Below, one piece after another: positions 34,046 through 46,613 of a stretch of 64,000 nucleotides of DNA. Source of the DNA: Periplaneta americana (lineage: Eukaryota; Arthropoda; Insecta; Blattodea; Blattidae); NCBI RefSeq assembly GCF_040183065.1, contig NC_091123.1:8873001-8937000 (forward strand), written 5' to 3'. Each line of letters opens with the position of its first letter. Positions within the stretch are counted from its first letter, which is position 1. Both the position numbers and the translations under genes were made by a program. Under the pieces are notes generated by a model, which did not search any database, had not been told where the DNA came from, and was given only the letters and a program-made list of their open reading frames with translations.

Positions 34046-34341
34046 CTCGGCCAGAATCTACTCTTTGGAAATAATTTCTCGCAATGAATGAAGATATATT
34101 TCCTGTGTTCCTGTGCCGTAATAGCCTTATGACGTCAACAAAAGTGATATTCCTCGGCCAGAATCTACTCTTTGGAAATAATTTCTCGCAATGAATGAAG
34201 ATATATTTCCTGTATTCCTGTGCCGTACTAGCCCTATGACGTCAACAAAAGTGATATTCCTCGGCCAGAATCTACTCTTTTGAAATAATTTCTCGCAATG
34301 AATGAAGATGTATTTCCTGTATTCCTGTGCCGTAATAGTCC
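34021..34341. repeat. Three tandem 107-bp units
   Basis: Units start with tatgacgtcaacaaaagtga at 34021, 34128 and 34235 and are nearly identical. The first bases of the unit overlap the 5' side of the adjacent LINE fragment, so the array apparently grew from the LINE border. Confidence 0.95.
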
Positions 34342-34344
34342 TAG

Positions 34345-35870
34345 AGCATTCTGTGCGGTTCGCACTTCAACCCCCTTATATTCTAAAATCGGTATTCTGA
34401 CCTCCAAGTTTTTCTAAACCGGCAATATCTCGGCAGCTAGGCGTCGCAAAGAGGCATTCTTCACTGCTCTGAATTCCTCACGGCGTGCTTGAGACAATAT
34501 AATTAAAAAATCCTATCTTCAACAAAAGTTGATTTCCGTTCAAAAAGAGGCAAGAGTTTTTTTTAATTCCCTCCTGCCAATTTCTCCTGCTGGAAGGGTT
34601 CTGCATAGGCGCAGGCAATAACATACTGTAGGATATGGGTCCTCGATCTCTGTCCATGACACCAAGGGTTAACCGCAACTCAGAATTGTTTAGCCTGGAA
34701 GACAACGGAAATTTCTGAAATTCGGTTAAAATCGACCCTCTGCAGACAATTTCTCGCAATAAATTTAGAAATTTCGGCATCTGCGATGGAGGAGGCATCT
34801 CCTGTACACCTGTGACGTAATAGAACCTTCAGTACGATTGGTGCTTCAACGTCCTAATACTCGAAAATGGGCATTCTGACTCCAAAATTGTGATAAATAT
34901 CTCACACGTAACTAATGGTCAATTTTAGCCAATTAAAAGATAAATAATTAATATTTCATGTACATTATTCCCTGATAAATTGACTCGTAAATACTGAATA
35001 TGAACAAAATCCGTCCAATAGTTAGTAAGCGCTGTACACAGAATTTCAGAAAATTTGATTTCATTATTAAGGGTTCTGAAAATGTGTCTTTTCGTGAAAA
35101 TAGTTTTTTACTTCATCAAAATATCTTCCTTTCCTACCGAGCATAATGTAAAATGGTGAGCAGGATATATCAAACAATAATGTTCGCACAATTCTGAATC
35201 TAACTCACGGTATTTTAAGGGACAAATCCATCATAGCTCTTCGTTAAGAAATTTTCTTTTCAGAAGATGAGGCCAAGTATCTTCTTGATGTTCCTCCATT
35301 TTCTTTCCTATTGAATTCAAGTGAGCAAGTGCATTGTTCTGCTGTCATTGTCTCCTGAAGAACCGTAACAGATTTGAGGGAAATGAATAATGTTTATTTT
35401 AAAGATGTAAATGATGTCGTGGCGTCGTGTGGTGCTCCTGATCGTGGGGGATCCGAGACTGGAATAAGTGTAAAATAGAAAGAAATAAAGGGTCAAAGTC
35501 ATCTTAAGTTTCTCTGCAGGTGGGATCTCAAATGGTTGTTACTCTTCTGGCTTCTGTCGTGCAGTAAAATTGAAAATGAATGACTCAAGGTAAACACTTC
35601 AAACATATATATCATTTGTGAAGGGACAAAACTTTTTGAAATAGGCCTAGTATCTATTATGTTTATCAGCAAGGAAATTTTGCTTTTAATATGTCATATA
35701 TACAGAGTAATTCATGACTAACGTACATAATTTCAGGATGTTACAAGGTGAAACTTCGCTATTCTTCCACAACATACGAGAGAGAAAAAAACATAGGCTA
35801 TACTCGGTCTTATTGGGTTATTACTTTAATTATAATATATTAGTATTATATTATATGTAATATATATCTA
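34345..35870. other. Unassigned stretch
   Basis: Degenerate sequence with blocks reminiscent of the neighbouring 107-bp unit (for example tttctcgcaataaattt at 34750 and gtgacgtaatag at 34812). The 107-bp array therefore probably belongs to a larger decayed repeat. No gene seen. Confidence 0.35.
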
Positions 35871-35874
35871 GTGT

Positions 35875-36012
35875 ATGTATCCAATGGAAGGGGAAAGGAA
35901 CTGGACACTCTATCTCATTATCTCCTGACTTAGTTGCCTCATGAGTGATGCTTATTGGTGTCAATTGTGAGGTTCAAACCTGTCTTCGAACAGTTGACTA
36001 AACAACAATAGA
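35875..36012. repeat. Dispersed repeat, family B (copy 2)
   Basis: Contains aatggaaggggaaaggaact, ctcatgagtgatgc and gttgactaaacaacaa in the same order as 14400-14560. Confidence 0.8.
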
Positions 36013-36989
36013 GTAATAGGCATTTCACAGTATTATTGGGATTTTATTAAATCCTCTATAATTTTATAAGAATTTAACTGATACGAAGTTTAATAAAATT
36101 CTGGTGTACTGTTTGGGTGTTTCAAGTATTTTTAGCCCCAATTAAGTTTCGAACATTTCATGGCCACTCACAGACTCCGAAGTGTTGGCATCTATAAAAC
36201 AATCGCGTTCAAAACTCTGAAAGCTATCCATAATCGTGTATTATCAACTGCGTGGACTATACAGTAGCCTATAACGGTAGCTGGAGCAGTTTCTTTATCC
36301 ATGCTTGTGCAGACGTCGTCGAGTTGAAACCCGGACGACGTGCGGAGTTGGAACTGAAGGCTGTGTGGTTTATGTCTGTGAATGGTTATTGCCTCCGTAC
36401 CAAGTTTCTATAGAATCGATCAATGAGCCAGCTTTCGCTTTATTACTCGTGGAGGAGTGACTAATACAGTGGTTCGCAAACTGGATGCCGCGAACCTTCA
36501 GTGTAGGGCCTTTTAAACGATAATCACGCTTCCCTTCACTTCTACTAGATGCAGCGGTAATAAACAAGCACATGTCGAGAAAGTTGCTTCATACGTAATA
36601 AAAATCTTTAGGCACTTCATGATATGGATATCTGTCTTACTCTTTTAGGGATCAATTTTATTGATCTTCTTTAGATGACGCAGTTATGTAACTTTGAACA
36701 CCGCTGGAGTAAGATTACAGGCCTCCCAAAATTGAAAATGAGAGTAAATTATTTTTTTCAAATCTTGTAAGGTTTGTTTCCTACTTCATCTGTACTTTAT
36801 TTATTGAAAAAGGAAGCAAAGTATTTATAAACATAGAACATTTATTCCGAACAAAAAATAGACAGAGGATTTAAGGAAATACCGGTGATTGCGTGAAACG
36901 TCTATAGCTACTCTAATAAAATTAATAAAATACAATAATAGAAAAAGGGGCATCTTCTGCGGACCTCTGGAAAAAGAACTAAGGAAGAG

Positions 36990-37440
36990 ACTAAGTGCTT
37001 AAGAGCTTTGCATGAATTGTGGCATTGTATGGGGCAGAAACATGAACATTACGACGAAGTGAAGAGAAGCGACTGGAAGTGTTTGAAATGTGATTATGGA
37101 GAAGGGTGGAGCGTGTGAAATGGACAGACAGAATAAGAAATAAAGGTAGGCTATGTTGGAAAGAGTGGGTGAAGAAAGAATGATCCTGAAACTGATCAGG
37201 AAGAGGAAAAGAAATTGGCTGGGTCACTGGCTGGGAAAAAACTGCCTATTGAAGGATGCACTGGAAAGAATGGTGAACGAGAGAAGAATTCGGAGCAGAA
37301 AAAAATGATAGATGACATTAAGATACGAGTATATGGATCATATGCGGAGACTAAGGCAGAAAACAGGAAAGATTGGAGAAAGCTGGGCTTGCAGTGAAAG
37401 ACCTGCCCTGAGCAGAACACTATGCATGAATGAATGTATT
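36990..37440 (+). mobile_element. LINE family C C-terminal fragment
   Basis: The + strand reads, with a few stops, EEKRLEVFEM, ERVKWTDRIRNK, ILKLIRKRKRNWLGHWLG, LLKDALERMVNERR and DWRKLGLQ, the C-terminal signature of insect LINE polyproteins. It ends in gaatgaatg. Confidence 0.85.
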
Positions 37441-37447
37441 TTATTTA

Positions 37448-39058
37448 AAACTAGCCGTACCCGTGCGCTCCGCTGCACTCGTTAGAAATAAATATAAATT
37501 ACATAATTAAAATAGGACATTTGATCCAGGGAATATTCGTGTTTGATAGAAGGATAAATCGTTTAATATGTTACTTAATTTAAATTATATTTAAATAATT
37601 AAAATGGAATCATTTTGGTCCACAGAGCACTCATTTAGTGCAATGACAATTCCTTTAACATGTTTCTTAATTTTTATTACATGCATCCATAGTTCAATGA
37701 ACATTGACATCATTTACATTTAATGTGTATACTTTATTTTACTTGTTATATGTTTCCATTGAATTATGGTAATAACTTAATTTTAACTCTTGCTTTCTAC
37801 GTATTCAGTAAATGGCGCTTGGCTCACTATGGTTCTGAACCCTTCAAATAACTTAAATTATATTATATTATATTATATTATATTATATTATATTATATTA
37901 TATTATATTATATTATATTATATTATATTATATTATATTATATTATATTATATTATATTATATTATATTATATAAAAAGTGTGTTGATAACGGATGTACC
38001 CCGATAAGTAAGTTTTGAATTTGTTATGGGGGCTCTTGAATCTCAGGAGGAACAAATTTTATTTTACAACAGGGCAACATAATCTGCTTGGCTCATTACC
38101 CAAATTTTTTGAATTGCATTTAATGCATATGTAGTTTATGTATTTTAACTCGATTCAATTGAGCATAGTTAAAATTTGGATTATAAAATAATGAAATGCT
38201 AAGCTAACATATTATTACTGCATACTAAATCAATACACTCTCGTTGTTCGTTAATTCTCTGAGATAAACATTATTTTAAGAAATACAGGAAACGAATACA
38301 CAGAATAGCCTATCAAGTTTTCTGTGCATAAGAAGCTATTTTAATCTTACCTGTCCTCAATTCACTCAGAAGTTACTGTAATAACATTATAGCATTATGT
38401 CCATACAGAGAAACTACACTTTCAATGGTGAAATAATAATTAATTATACAAATCGGTTAATTTAGTTTCCGATATTGCTTCATACAAAAACAGAAACATT
38501 TTCTGTAGGCTATGAGTCATAGCTTTCGATTGTTGTTGACCAAGGCCCCTTATAGACGAAGTCATTTGTTTATTTTATTACACGGCCTTAGATGGCAGTT
38601 ATTTTAATTTTAAAACTCATTTATCTCATTAAATATCAGTCCTATCAAAATTTTTCAAAGAATAAAACTTATCGGAAATGATTTTTAAAGAAATTTTTGT
38701 TATGTAACATTTTTCATAAAAATCAATAATAAGCGAGATATTTCGATTTATTTAATTCAGGCCCCCTTATAACCCCCCTTTTAAATTATGTATTTTGAAT
38801 GCCATATAGCCTAAATTCTAAGTTACAACGAACTTAATTTATATTCCAATTTTCATCGAAATCCGTTCAGCCATTATCGCGTGAAAAGGTAACAAACATA
38901 CAGACAGACAGACAGACAGACATACAAACAAACATTTCAAAAAAGCGATTTTCGGTTTCAGGGTGGTTAATTATATATGTTAGGACCAATTATTTTTGGA
39001 AAATCGAAAATTACCAGAAAAACTTCGGCTACAGATTTATTATTAGTATAGATTGTAC
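37448..39058 (+). repeat. Degenerate interspersed element with 'tagccgtacccgtgcgctc' start
   Basis: The left end (ctagccgtacccgtgcgctc) and the right end (aaatccgttcagccattatc, a (GACA)n run at 38901-38922, and attattagtatagatt) resemble the ends of a widespread insect interspersed repeat. The interior has no coding frame and includes an ATATT array and a piece shared with 45404-45860. Confidence 0.5.
37856..37974. repeat. (TATTA)n pentanucleotide microsatellite
   Basis: About 23 uninterrupted TATTA units. Confidence 0.97.
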
Positions 39059-39134
39059 TGTATTTCATTTGATACTGAAGTGGGATGGGATACATAACCC
39101 ATATACTCAACACTTTCATGACTTTTGTTTTGAA

Positions 39135-39455
39135 AACCTGAATGAATGAATTAATTAATTGATTAATTAAAGAATGAAGGAAGGAGGCAGGTAGTGAATG
39201 AATAAATGAATTTAATTAATGCAAGAATGGATGACTGGGTGGATAGATGAGTAAATGAAGGAATGAAGGGAGGAGGAAAGGAAGGAGGGAGAGAGTGAAT
39301 GAATGGGAGGAGAAGCATTTAAAAGGTACGCTAAAACGCGTCCTTGCAAGGGACACTGGGGACGAGAGGAGTATATGTAAGCTCCAAGCCTGTTAGCCAC
39401 TTCTCTCACCCAGATTTTCCCCGTTCCACGTGAAGGAACATTAGAGAATTCTGAA
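39135..39455 (-). repeat. Dispersed repeat family F with (GAAT)n end
   Basis: The inverted counterpart of 26700-26890. The GAAT/GGAAG-rich part at 39140-39300 corresponds to the CATT array end there. Here the simple repeat stayed short. Confidence 0.7.
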
Positions 39456-40319
39456 GGAGAAAGCCAAAACTTGACTAAACCTAACACTAAGGGGGAACGA
39501 AGCACGACAGAACAGCAACAGGGCAGGGCCGACGAAAATGTTAAAAGCTTGCAGAGTGATTGGGGCCGCAGTCCTCGCAAGACAAGGGATGTGAGCCCTT
39601 TAGCTGTGCGAGTGACATTCGAGTAAACTTGCTCTAATGTCTCGCTTTCCATATGCACCAAGGTTGCCAGATTTGTCGATTTATCGCAATTTAGGCTACA
39701 TAAGAGGGCAGTCGGCGAGTAATGGAATTCTTAAGTCGCCGAGTCGGCCTTTAGGACCTTCAAGCTACCTCGAAAATCGAAAGGACAGAATTAGATTACC
39801 GTACATGTTTCATTATAGCCTATAACATGTTTACAACATTATGTTATTCATAGGTTTTGAGACCATTTTCTAAAATCGTGTCATTGTTAACAGTATCGTT
39901 GCAACATGCTTCGAATTCTCTTCATCTCTGTATTGTATGAATAATATAAGACGCAAAGTACGTTATTATCGTCCGCGGTTAGTTTGTTTTGCGCTTTTTT
40001 ATTGTGGTACTATTGCTCTGCTGGTCTTCTGCTAAGAATAATGCTGATGGGATAATGGAAATATCTGCAAATATGAGAAATATTACCGCAAAGCCTGGAA
40101 TAATTTGCTTGAATTTAAAGACAAATTAAAAATCCTTCATTTCTAAATTACTGTATAGGCGTTATTAAGAGCAAGACAGTTTTATGGGACTATCATCAAT
40201 TGTGCTCCGAGGAATTAAAGATGCTACAACTTATTCCACAGTATTGTGTGTATCTTTCAAGACATAACCACTCCGAGCGGATTACAGTTAAGGCAGATGT
40301 AAGATACTAATGCCTCATT

Positions 40320-40320
<1 letters not shown>
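39456..40320. other. Unassigned stretch
   Basis: AT-rich after 39650; no repeat copy, exon or structured element recognised. Confidence 0.4.
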
Positions 40321-40350
<30 letters not shown>

Positions 40351-40374
40351 GTGATAATAATCATCATAATTTGC

Positions 40375-40548
40375 TTATTTACTTACAAATAATTTTTAGA
40401 GAACTCGGAGGTTTATTGCCGCCCTCACATAAGCCCGCCATCGGTCTCTATCCTGAGCAAGATTAATCCAGTCCCTCCCTACCATTATATCCCACTCCCC
40501 TCAAATCCATTTTAATATTATCCTCCCTTCTACATCCCGTCCTTATGT
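40375..40548 (-). mobile_element. LINE 3' end, minus strand
   Basis: The reverse complement carries the last codons of the 11036-11962 family ([10 protein letters not shown]-type end, RDWINLAQD region) and its 3' tail at 40375-40395. Heavily truncated. Confidence 0.85.
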
Positions 40549-40723
40549 TGGGTTTTCGTAATAAGTTCTTTTTATGGTGATGGGTTGTTAGCTCTTCGCC
40601 CAATCCCCAAACTGGAGGACCACCCCTTATCGGCTGTTCGCGACTGCTTATTCAATATGTTTGCAGCTACCCTCCATATCTGGAGGCCGTTCGTTTATCC
40701 GCAACCTGAGGACGCGCCATACC

Positions 40724-40726
<3 letters not shown>

Positions 40727-40789
<63 letters not shown>
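40727..40789. repeat. (AAT)n microsatellite
   Basis: About 21 AAT units. A shorter run of ten lies at 40321-40350. Confidence 0.97.
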
Positions 40790-41606
40790 TTTGGTGAGTT
40801 TTATTGTTGTATTTTATTCATGTAGCTCCTTCACAGCACTATAGCTAAGTGTATTCTCACTACTCCCCACCAAAAATACGAATCGACATAAACAAATATA
40901 GGCCTAGCGTAAAATGTGCCGCATACTTTTATTGTATTCTATTCGCAATAGGCCTACGATGATTATTATTAGATTTTAAGGCGACTTTAGACTCTTGGAA
41001 CTCACAAATCGGCTACTAGTACTCATCACAATCTGGCAACCCTGATATTCATTCGTTTATCATTGGTGTGAATTTAACCGTTTGTAACAAACTCAACAAA
41101 TTGGATTGCTAATCCAGATCAGATCTTCGAAACGTTGAGGCGAGTTTTATAGTACTCTTCGGTAGTAATATAGTCTACACCCGCAAGTTATGTTCAATGT
41201 CAGGCACCTCTGGAAGAACTGCTGTTGAGCAGACTCGGCAGGCGTGGAGCGTCGTACGCAATTGTCTTCGTGTCCCGGCGCAGTAACTGGTCGGCAGGTT
41301 GATGCACCGAGCAATCATCTCAATTTGCGAACTTGGTGATGGAATGGCTCACTAATTACAGCAGTGCCAGACTTGAATGACAGCAGGAAAAGACCTCATT
41401 TCCGTAAACAGCCGGCTAATTATCGAGCTCCTCAGACGTAATAATGGAAAGAGTGCGCGCGATCATGCCCAATCTTAACGCCAAGAACACGGAGCTTTGA
41501 TTGAATGATACAATTTGTAGTGAGATATTGTTAGTTTGAATTCAAGATCTGTTGCTACGAGTACAACATTTTTATTTGATTGAATATCATGACACGATTT
41601 TACGTA

Positions 41607-41650
41607 CGTACATACATACATACATACATACATACATACATACATACTAC
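41607..41650. repeat. (CATA)n microsatellite
   Basis: About 10 CATA/TACA units, with scattered further units to 41680. Confidence 0.95.
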
Positions 41651-41929
41651 ATACACATGCATACATAAGTTGCATACATTGTTGATAAGTAAACGTTTTA
41701 AGGAAAGAAATTACCGTGATAAGTATCCATAGTATGTGTATAGAATAATGAACAGAAAAGCCCATGTTGAGCAAACATCAGATAGAGAAATCGCTTAAAA
41801 GTCCGAAAAAAAAAAAAAAAAAAAACAAGGGACAGGAGATGCGAATACTTATTGCATGAAACATTTTATACTGTTCGTGTTTGTTGTGACCATGAATAAA
41901 AGTTTTATATTTTCTCGCCTTTTCATTTC

Positions 41930-42103
41930 TGCCATTATATGCATTTCCCGTAGGTATATAAATAACTCGAAGCCTTTTGTTAACTACGGTACTGCATAAT
42001 AATCGTTTCCTCATTCCATGAGGCCTAGTCTCCAGACAACAATGCAATTGATAGTCGAAACGATTCACACATCAATATGACGCCAATGAGTTGTTTGAAA
42101 TAC

Positions 42104-42157
<54 letters not shown>

Positions 42158-42500
42158 TTATTATTATTATTATTATTATTATTATTGTTATTATTATTAT
42201 TATATATCATTACAAAGAATTGAATTCATTTGGGAAATAATACCGCAGTTAAGTAGGCCTACTTTAGAATTACACTATGTTAAATTAACTATTTTTTTTT
42301 ATCTTGATTACACACTTTAATATTTCATATCGCGTAGTAGTAGGCTATTATTAATATAAGCAGTTTCATGTGTTAAAATGTAGACTACTTAAATTGTAAT
42401 TACCATTTGTGTACGAATAATAATGAACTCATTCTGAAGTCACATTCAGATTTGTTTCCCTTTTATGTATTTATCACAGTTAACTGGATTCGAAACTGTG
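41930..42500 (+). repeat. Dispersed repeat family D, copy 3
   Basis: Contains ttccatgaggcctagtctcc, aatatgacgccaatgagttg, gaattcatttgggaaa and gtttcccttttatg in the order of 24229-25225. It is interrupted by the AAT/ATT array at 42104-42203. Confidence 0.8.
42104..42203. repeat. Palindromic (AAT)n-(ATT)n microsatellite
   Basis: About 17 AAT units switch at a central atgatt to about 15 ATT units, so the two halves can pair as a hairpin of about 45 bp. Confidence 0.95.
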
Positions 42501-43435
42501 TTATTTTTATTTATTTATTTATTTGTTTATTTATTTATTGGCCGACTAGCAAACTGTTATATAGATCTTCGTTCAGTGATGTCATCCATGTAGCATGATG
42601 GGGTTGGCTGGGCATCGTTTTAAACATAATCGTAATTTCATTCATCCATGGCCTCTTGCAATTAATGACATCACCGTTTTGACTGAAAATGTTACCAGAT
42701 TTCTCGAATGTGAAGCGTATAAACGTCTCACGTTAAAACAGGCCTGTGGCGCTGTTCCCAATTGCATGTGTCCAGCAGGCTTCAGCGTGTGGTGCTGGTG
42801 AAGGCCTCTGTGCTTAAGAACTCGTTCGCTACATAAAGAGCCACCACCGCCACTGATAGCTGTAGTGGTGTGTCCTGTGGCATCGCGACTGACCCCGTAA
42901 CAAACGGTGTCACTCCACCTGATTTATAAGTTGAGCGATGCTCTGCGTTATGGCAATAATTCTGCGTTTTATAATTCTTTGCTGGGCCGTAACGGCCAGA
43001 GAGCATGTATAGACTTACATATGGCAGCAGTACCAAGCTCCAGAGTCGTATTTATGCTTCGATCACAATCCATATAGGCACGGCCCACTACAGAATTAGC
43101 CACGGACCGACTCGGCCTTCGTTTTACAAGTACACAACGCCAGTGCAGCAATTGCATTGGTTTCCAATGTCGAGCTCTTGACAACCACGTATGCCCCTGG
43201 CTCTTCTCGACTTCTTCCGACTTGACACCCATTTTCAATTTGTTCATCTCGCAGATGTATGCTATCCTATCTTGTTACATATAATTTTGAAGTGGAAATA
43301 TCTTATGCGACAGCCATAGGGCAAATCTTTAACATATGCAACGGAAATCCGTTACGGAAGACAGACGTTGCGGACCGCGAAGTCAACATCTACTATGAAG
43401 AATAGAAATGTGGGGTTCAACACGTATAGTTCGAT
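42501..43435. other. Unassigned stretch
   Basis: Contains an (ATTT)n run near 42505-42540 and some GC-balanced unique sequence at 42780-43250. Open frames on both strands lack splice borders or known motifs. Confidence 0.4.
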
Positions 43436-43439
43436 GATA

Positions 43440-44035
43440 TAGTTATAGCACAGTCTAGGGGGGTTGTTTATAAATTTTTTATAAACAGCTTTCCCAATGA
43501 CGGGACTGCCTCATTGGACAAAGTGGACAAAGCATAATAAACATATTGAGTGAAAACAAAAAAAAAAGACCATAAAAGAGAAAGGAGGGGAACGAACAAA
43601 AGGGAAAAGTAAGTACAGGAAAGATAATAGCATGCATAACAGGCCTAAACATAGTAAACAAACAGATTACATATTCGAGCAAATTTCTCCCTTTTTAAGA
43701 AACAAAGTACAGATGGTATTTTAAAATGGCAAGTGATCCTCTGATAGCGGCAAGGGAAACATCACGAATGAAGTCGTTGTTCAGCTGGAACTTCTTGCAG
43801 AAACTGGCAAAGAGGCGAGGTATTGTGCCCCTAGCGCCAACCATTAGCCCAACTACTTCAATGGAGGTGAGGTGATATTTCTCCAAATAGAATGGAACTG
43901 TGGGCTCATAAATTCTGCATTTTTCTGCGTGGACGTCAGCGGGCTGTTGTTCCTGTGCCTCGAACCTGACTGTCGGGTCGATAATGTAGGCGGATGTAGA
44001 GCCTGGTGGAATGGCAAGCATGTCAATTCGCCGAC
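43440..44035 (-). mobile_element. LINE C-terminal domain, possibly restriction-like endonuclease type
   Basis: A minus-strand frame of 108 codons (44021-43695) contains AYIIDPTVRFE, EKCRIYEPTVPFYLEKY and EVVGLMVGARGTIPR. I associate this ordered pattern with the C-terminal region of non-LTR elements that use a restriction-like (PD-D/E-x-K) endonuclease. The stretch to 43440 would be the 3' UTR. The rest of the element is absent. Confidence 0.6.
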
Positions 44036-44064
44036 AGGATCCCTCTTGAGAGATGCTTGAGTTG

Positions 44065-44222
44065 TGAGGGTGCTAGGAACAATAGACTGTGCCGGTACTA
44101 TTTCGCATTGTCTGTAATGAGGCGATATTAGTGATCCTAGTGGTTAGCAACTATCTATGGATTCATATTTACTACGTATTAAGCTTCGTAACTGTATATA
44201 CTGGACTGTGGTTATAGCTACT
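44065..44222. mobile_element. MITE, second copy (inverted relative to 32297-32483)
   Basis: Shares ctaggaacaatagactgtgc, gccggtactatttcgcattg and gtaactgtatatact with 32297-32483 in inverted order. One terminal repeat is clear, the other decayed. Confidence 0.85.
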
Positions 44223-44324
44223 TTCAATAAAAATAGCAACAGTTACGATATATAATGAGTTTGTACTGGAAAATGTGGTTGGTTTCCAGTGTTTTTTATT
44301 TGTTTTATTTCTTTAAATTGGTTA

Positions 44325-44460
44325 TGTTACGACGTTTTATCAACTGATATGGATATCTAGCGTCTGAATGAGATGAAGGTGATAATGCCAGCGAAGTAAG
44401 TCCAGGGTCCAGCGCCGAAAGTTACCCAGCATTTTCTCATTGAACTTACTCGTGAGTCTT
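44325..44460 (-). mobile_element. SINE fragment (24389-24650 family), minus strand
   Basis: The reverse complement shows aatgctgggtaactttcgg-type, ggcattatcaccttcatctc and acgtcgtaac-type blocks of the family. The tRNA head is missing. Confidence 0.75.
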
Positions 44461-45400
44461 CTCGATTGCCATCCGCTTATTGATAGTTGCAATGGCTGTT
44501 TGGGGAATTTGGTGTTGGATGTCTTGAGTTATATAAAATATCAAAATATCAGATAAAAAGATTTGAAATTTCACAGTGACAACGGTTAAACCATATACTT
44601 ATCTTACTTTTATAAATTGACAATTCAATAAAGAATCTGTTAAATTATCTCCACAGCAAAGGCGGTACTTCGAAAGTCCCCTCCAGAAGCCGCTACTGGA
44701 TAGACGGATAGACTTCCCTTTTCTCATACGTGTGTGGCGGGTTTTGTTACTTACTGTAACTCTATGCATAAGTGAGATTCCTTTCTACGAAAGCCTCAGG
44801 AGTAGATTGCTTATCTTGCGCTTGGAGTCAGTGCCCTTTCACAGTCCACCACTGTTCTTAAGGACCAGCGTGAACGCCGTGGAGGGTAGACTATTCGTGT
44901 AGCAGATGGAGACGCATTTCGCAACGCATCTCAGCAGCAGACACACTGGCGTCACAACAGCGAGGCGTCCTTGGGGCGGCGCTTCTTAGAAGTCGCTACG
45001 TGACTTGCCACAGGGACCGGCCGCGAAACCGGGCCACGGCAAATTACCCAGATCACATGTCGCTGCGTGACTTTCCACACGGACTCAAATATTGCTGACT
45101 CCAACGTGGGAGTCCTTCCTTTTCTTCATTGACACACAACTGATCTCTTTTTGGTGTACCCATAGCTTTCGCGGCATAGCAATATTTATTTTTTTCTGCT
45201 GGTCGATATTGTAAGGTTATTATTGGCCATTGTGTTCCTAAGATTGCATTTACTATTCCTTCCTTAGTTGGGCTCTCTTGTCATAGTTCCTCAACTCATT
45301 TTGTTTATGTCAGAAGAAAAATGTCTGCCATGAAAAGAAGCATAGGCCTACATTCTCATGCTAAGTTTTACTTACTTCGCAACGATGCAGTTCTGTATGA
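44461..45400. other. Unassigned stretch
   Basis: Includes a GC-richer part at 44880-45090 (ggggcggcgcttct; ggaccggccgcg). No gene or repeat recognised. Confidence 0.4.
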
Positions 45401-45403
45401 AGG

Positions 45404-45856
45404 ATTCAGAGTCATAGTGGGCCAAGCGCCATATATTAAAAACGGAGAAAGCAAGGGTTAAAATTAAGTTAATATCATAATTCAATGAAACATATAGCAA
45501 GTAATATAAAGTATACACATTAAAACTAAATGATATGTCAATCTTCATTAAACTATGGTATTCAGAGCCATAGTGGGCCAAGCGCCATATATTAAAAGCG
45601 GAGAAAAAAAGGGTTAAAATTAAGTGAATACAATAAATCAATGAAACATGAAACAGCAAGTAATATAAAGTATGCACATTAACTAAATGATATGTCAATC
45701 TTCATTAAACTATGGTATTCAGAGCTATAGTGGGCCAAGCGCCATATATTAAAAATGGAGAAAAAAGGGTGAATACAATAAATAAATGAAACATATAGCA
45801 AGTAATGTAAAGTATGCACATTAACTAAATGATATGTCAATCTTCATTAAACTATG
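45404..45856. repeat. Tandem array, about 156-bp unit, three copies
   Basis: The marker attcagag-catagtgggccaagcgcc starts units at 45404, 45560 and 45717. A related single piece lies inverted at 37690-37850. Confidence 0.95.
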
Positions 45857-45879
45857 GTAAAGAACTATCGACATTTAAT

Positions 45880-45965
45880 TCCAAATTCCAAACATCCTTA
45901 CAATCCCAACTATGCTCACAATAACAATCACGAACAGCATAAACATTTCAAGCAATTGTACTGAT
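45880..45965. repeat. Fragment shared with 29930-30015
   Basis: Shares catccttacaatcccaact-like and tcacaataacaatcacgaac with the end of the family D copy at 29230-30015. Confidence 0.75.
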
Positions 45966-46613
45966 TGATGAATCCCCAATTACTTTTTTAAATTTAATAT
46001 GATTATTATATGAAGCATTATTGTTTTCTTTATTGCAATAACCTGGTGTAAGTTAGGTGATGCTACTGCATTTGGAACATTACAAGGGTAGAGGACTTTA
46101 CCTGCCTTCAGCCGTGCCGGGCAGCTTCGTCCCCCATACGCACCGTGCCGAGGGCAATGCGATTAGGACCGCAGCTGCAATTAAGTTCGGAATTGCATTT
46201 CCCCGGATAATTACTGCACACATGTTCCTAGCTCGTTCGATTTTTACGCGGGAAACATGATAGCGTCTGCAAGCACAAATTGCTTCCAATTACTGTTTTG
46301 TGTTCAACTGTCACTGGGAATAAACTCCAAGGTCAGGAACTTAGGGGAAGCATGCACAATTTGAATGACTGAATTTGCTGTCTTCGTACTACTTTGTGAT
46401 AAATTAAAGCTTTTATATTGTGACCGCTTTCAATAATTTAATTTAAATTGATATTTTGTGGCGTCTTCAATTATGTTTTATAATTGTAATACATTTTTAT
46501 TGTTTATTTTATTTTTTTTTGCGAAATCAGCAATCAAATTATACCCAAAACTGAAGATGTAAAATAGAAATGCATCTAGATCACCGGCTAATTTGAAAGA
46601 GACATTTCTGGAC

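Noticed and set aside
39212-39661. 149-codon minus-strand frame
   Set aside because: It covers family F repeat and its GAAT simple repeat. The C-terminal SLSPSFLSSSLHSFIYSS part is microsatellite translation.
46057-46289. Short gene open on both strands
   Set aside because: Overlapping frames on both strands with no motif or splice borders; it is better read as unique, possibly regulatory, sequence.
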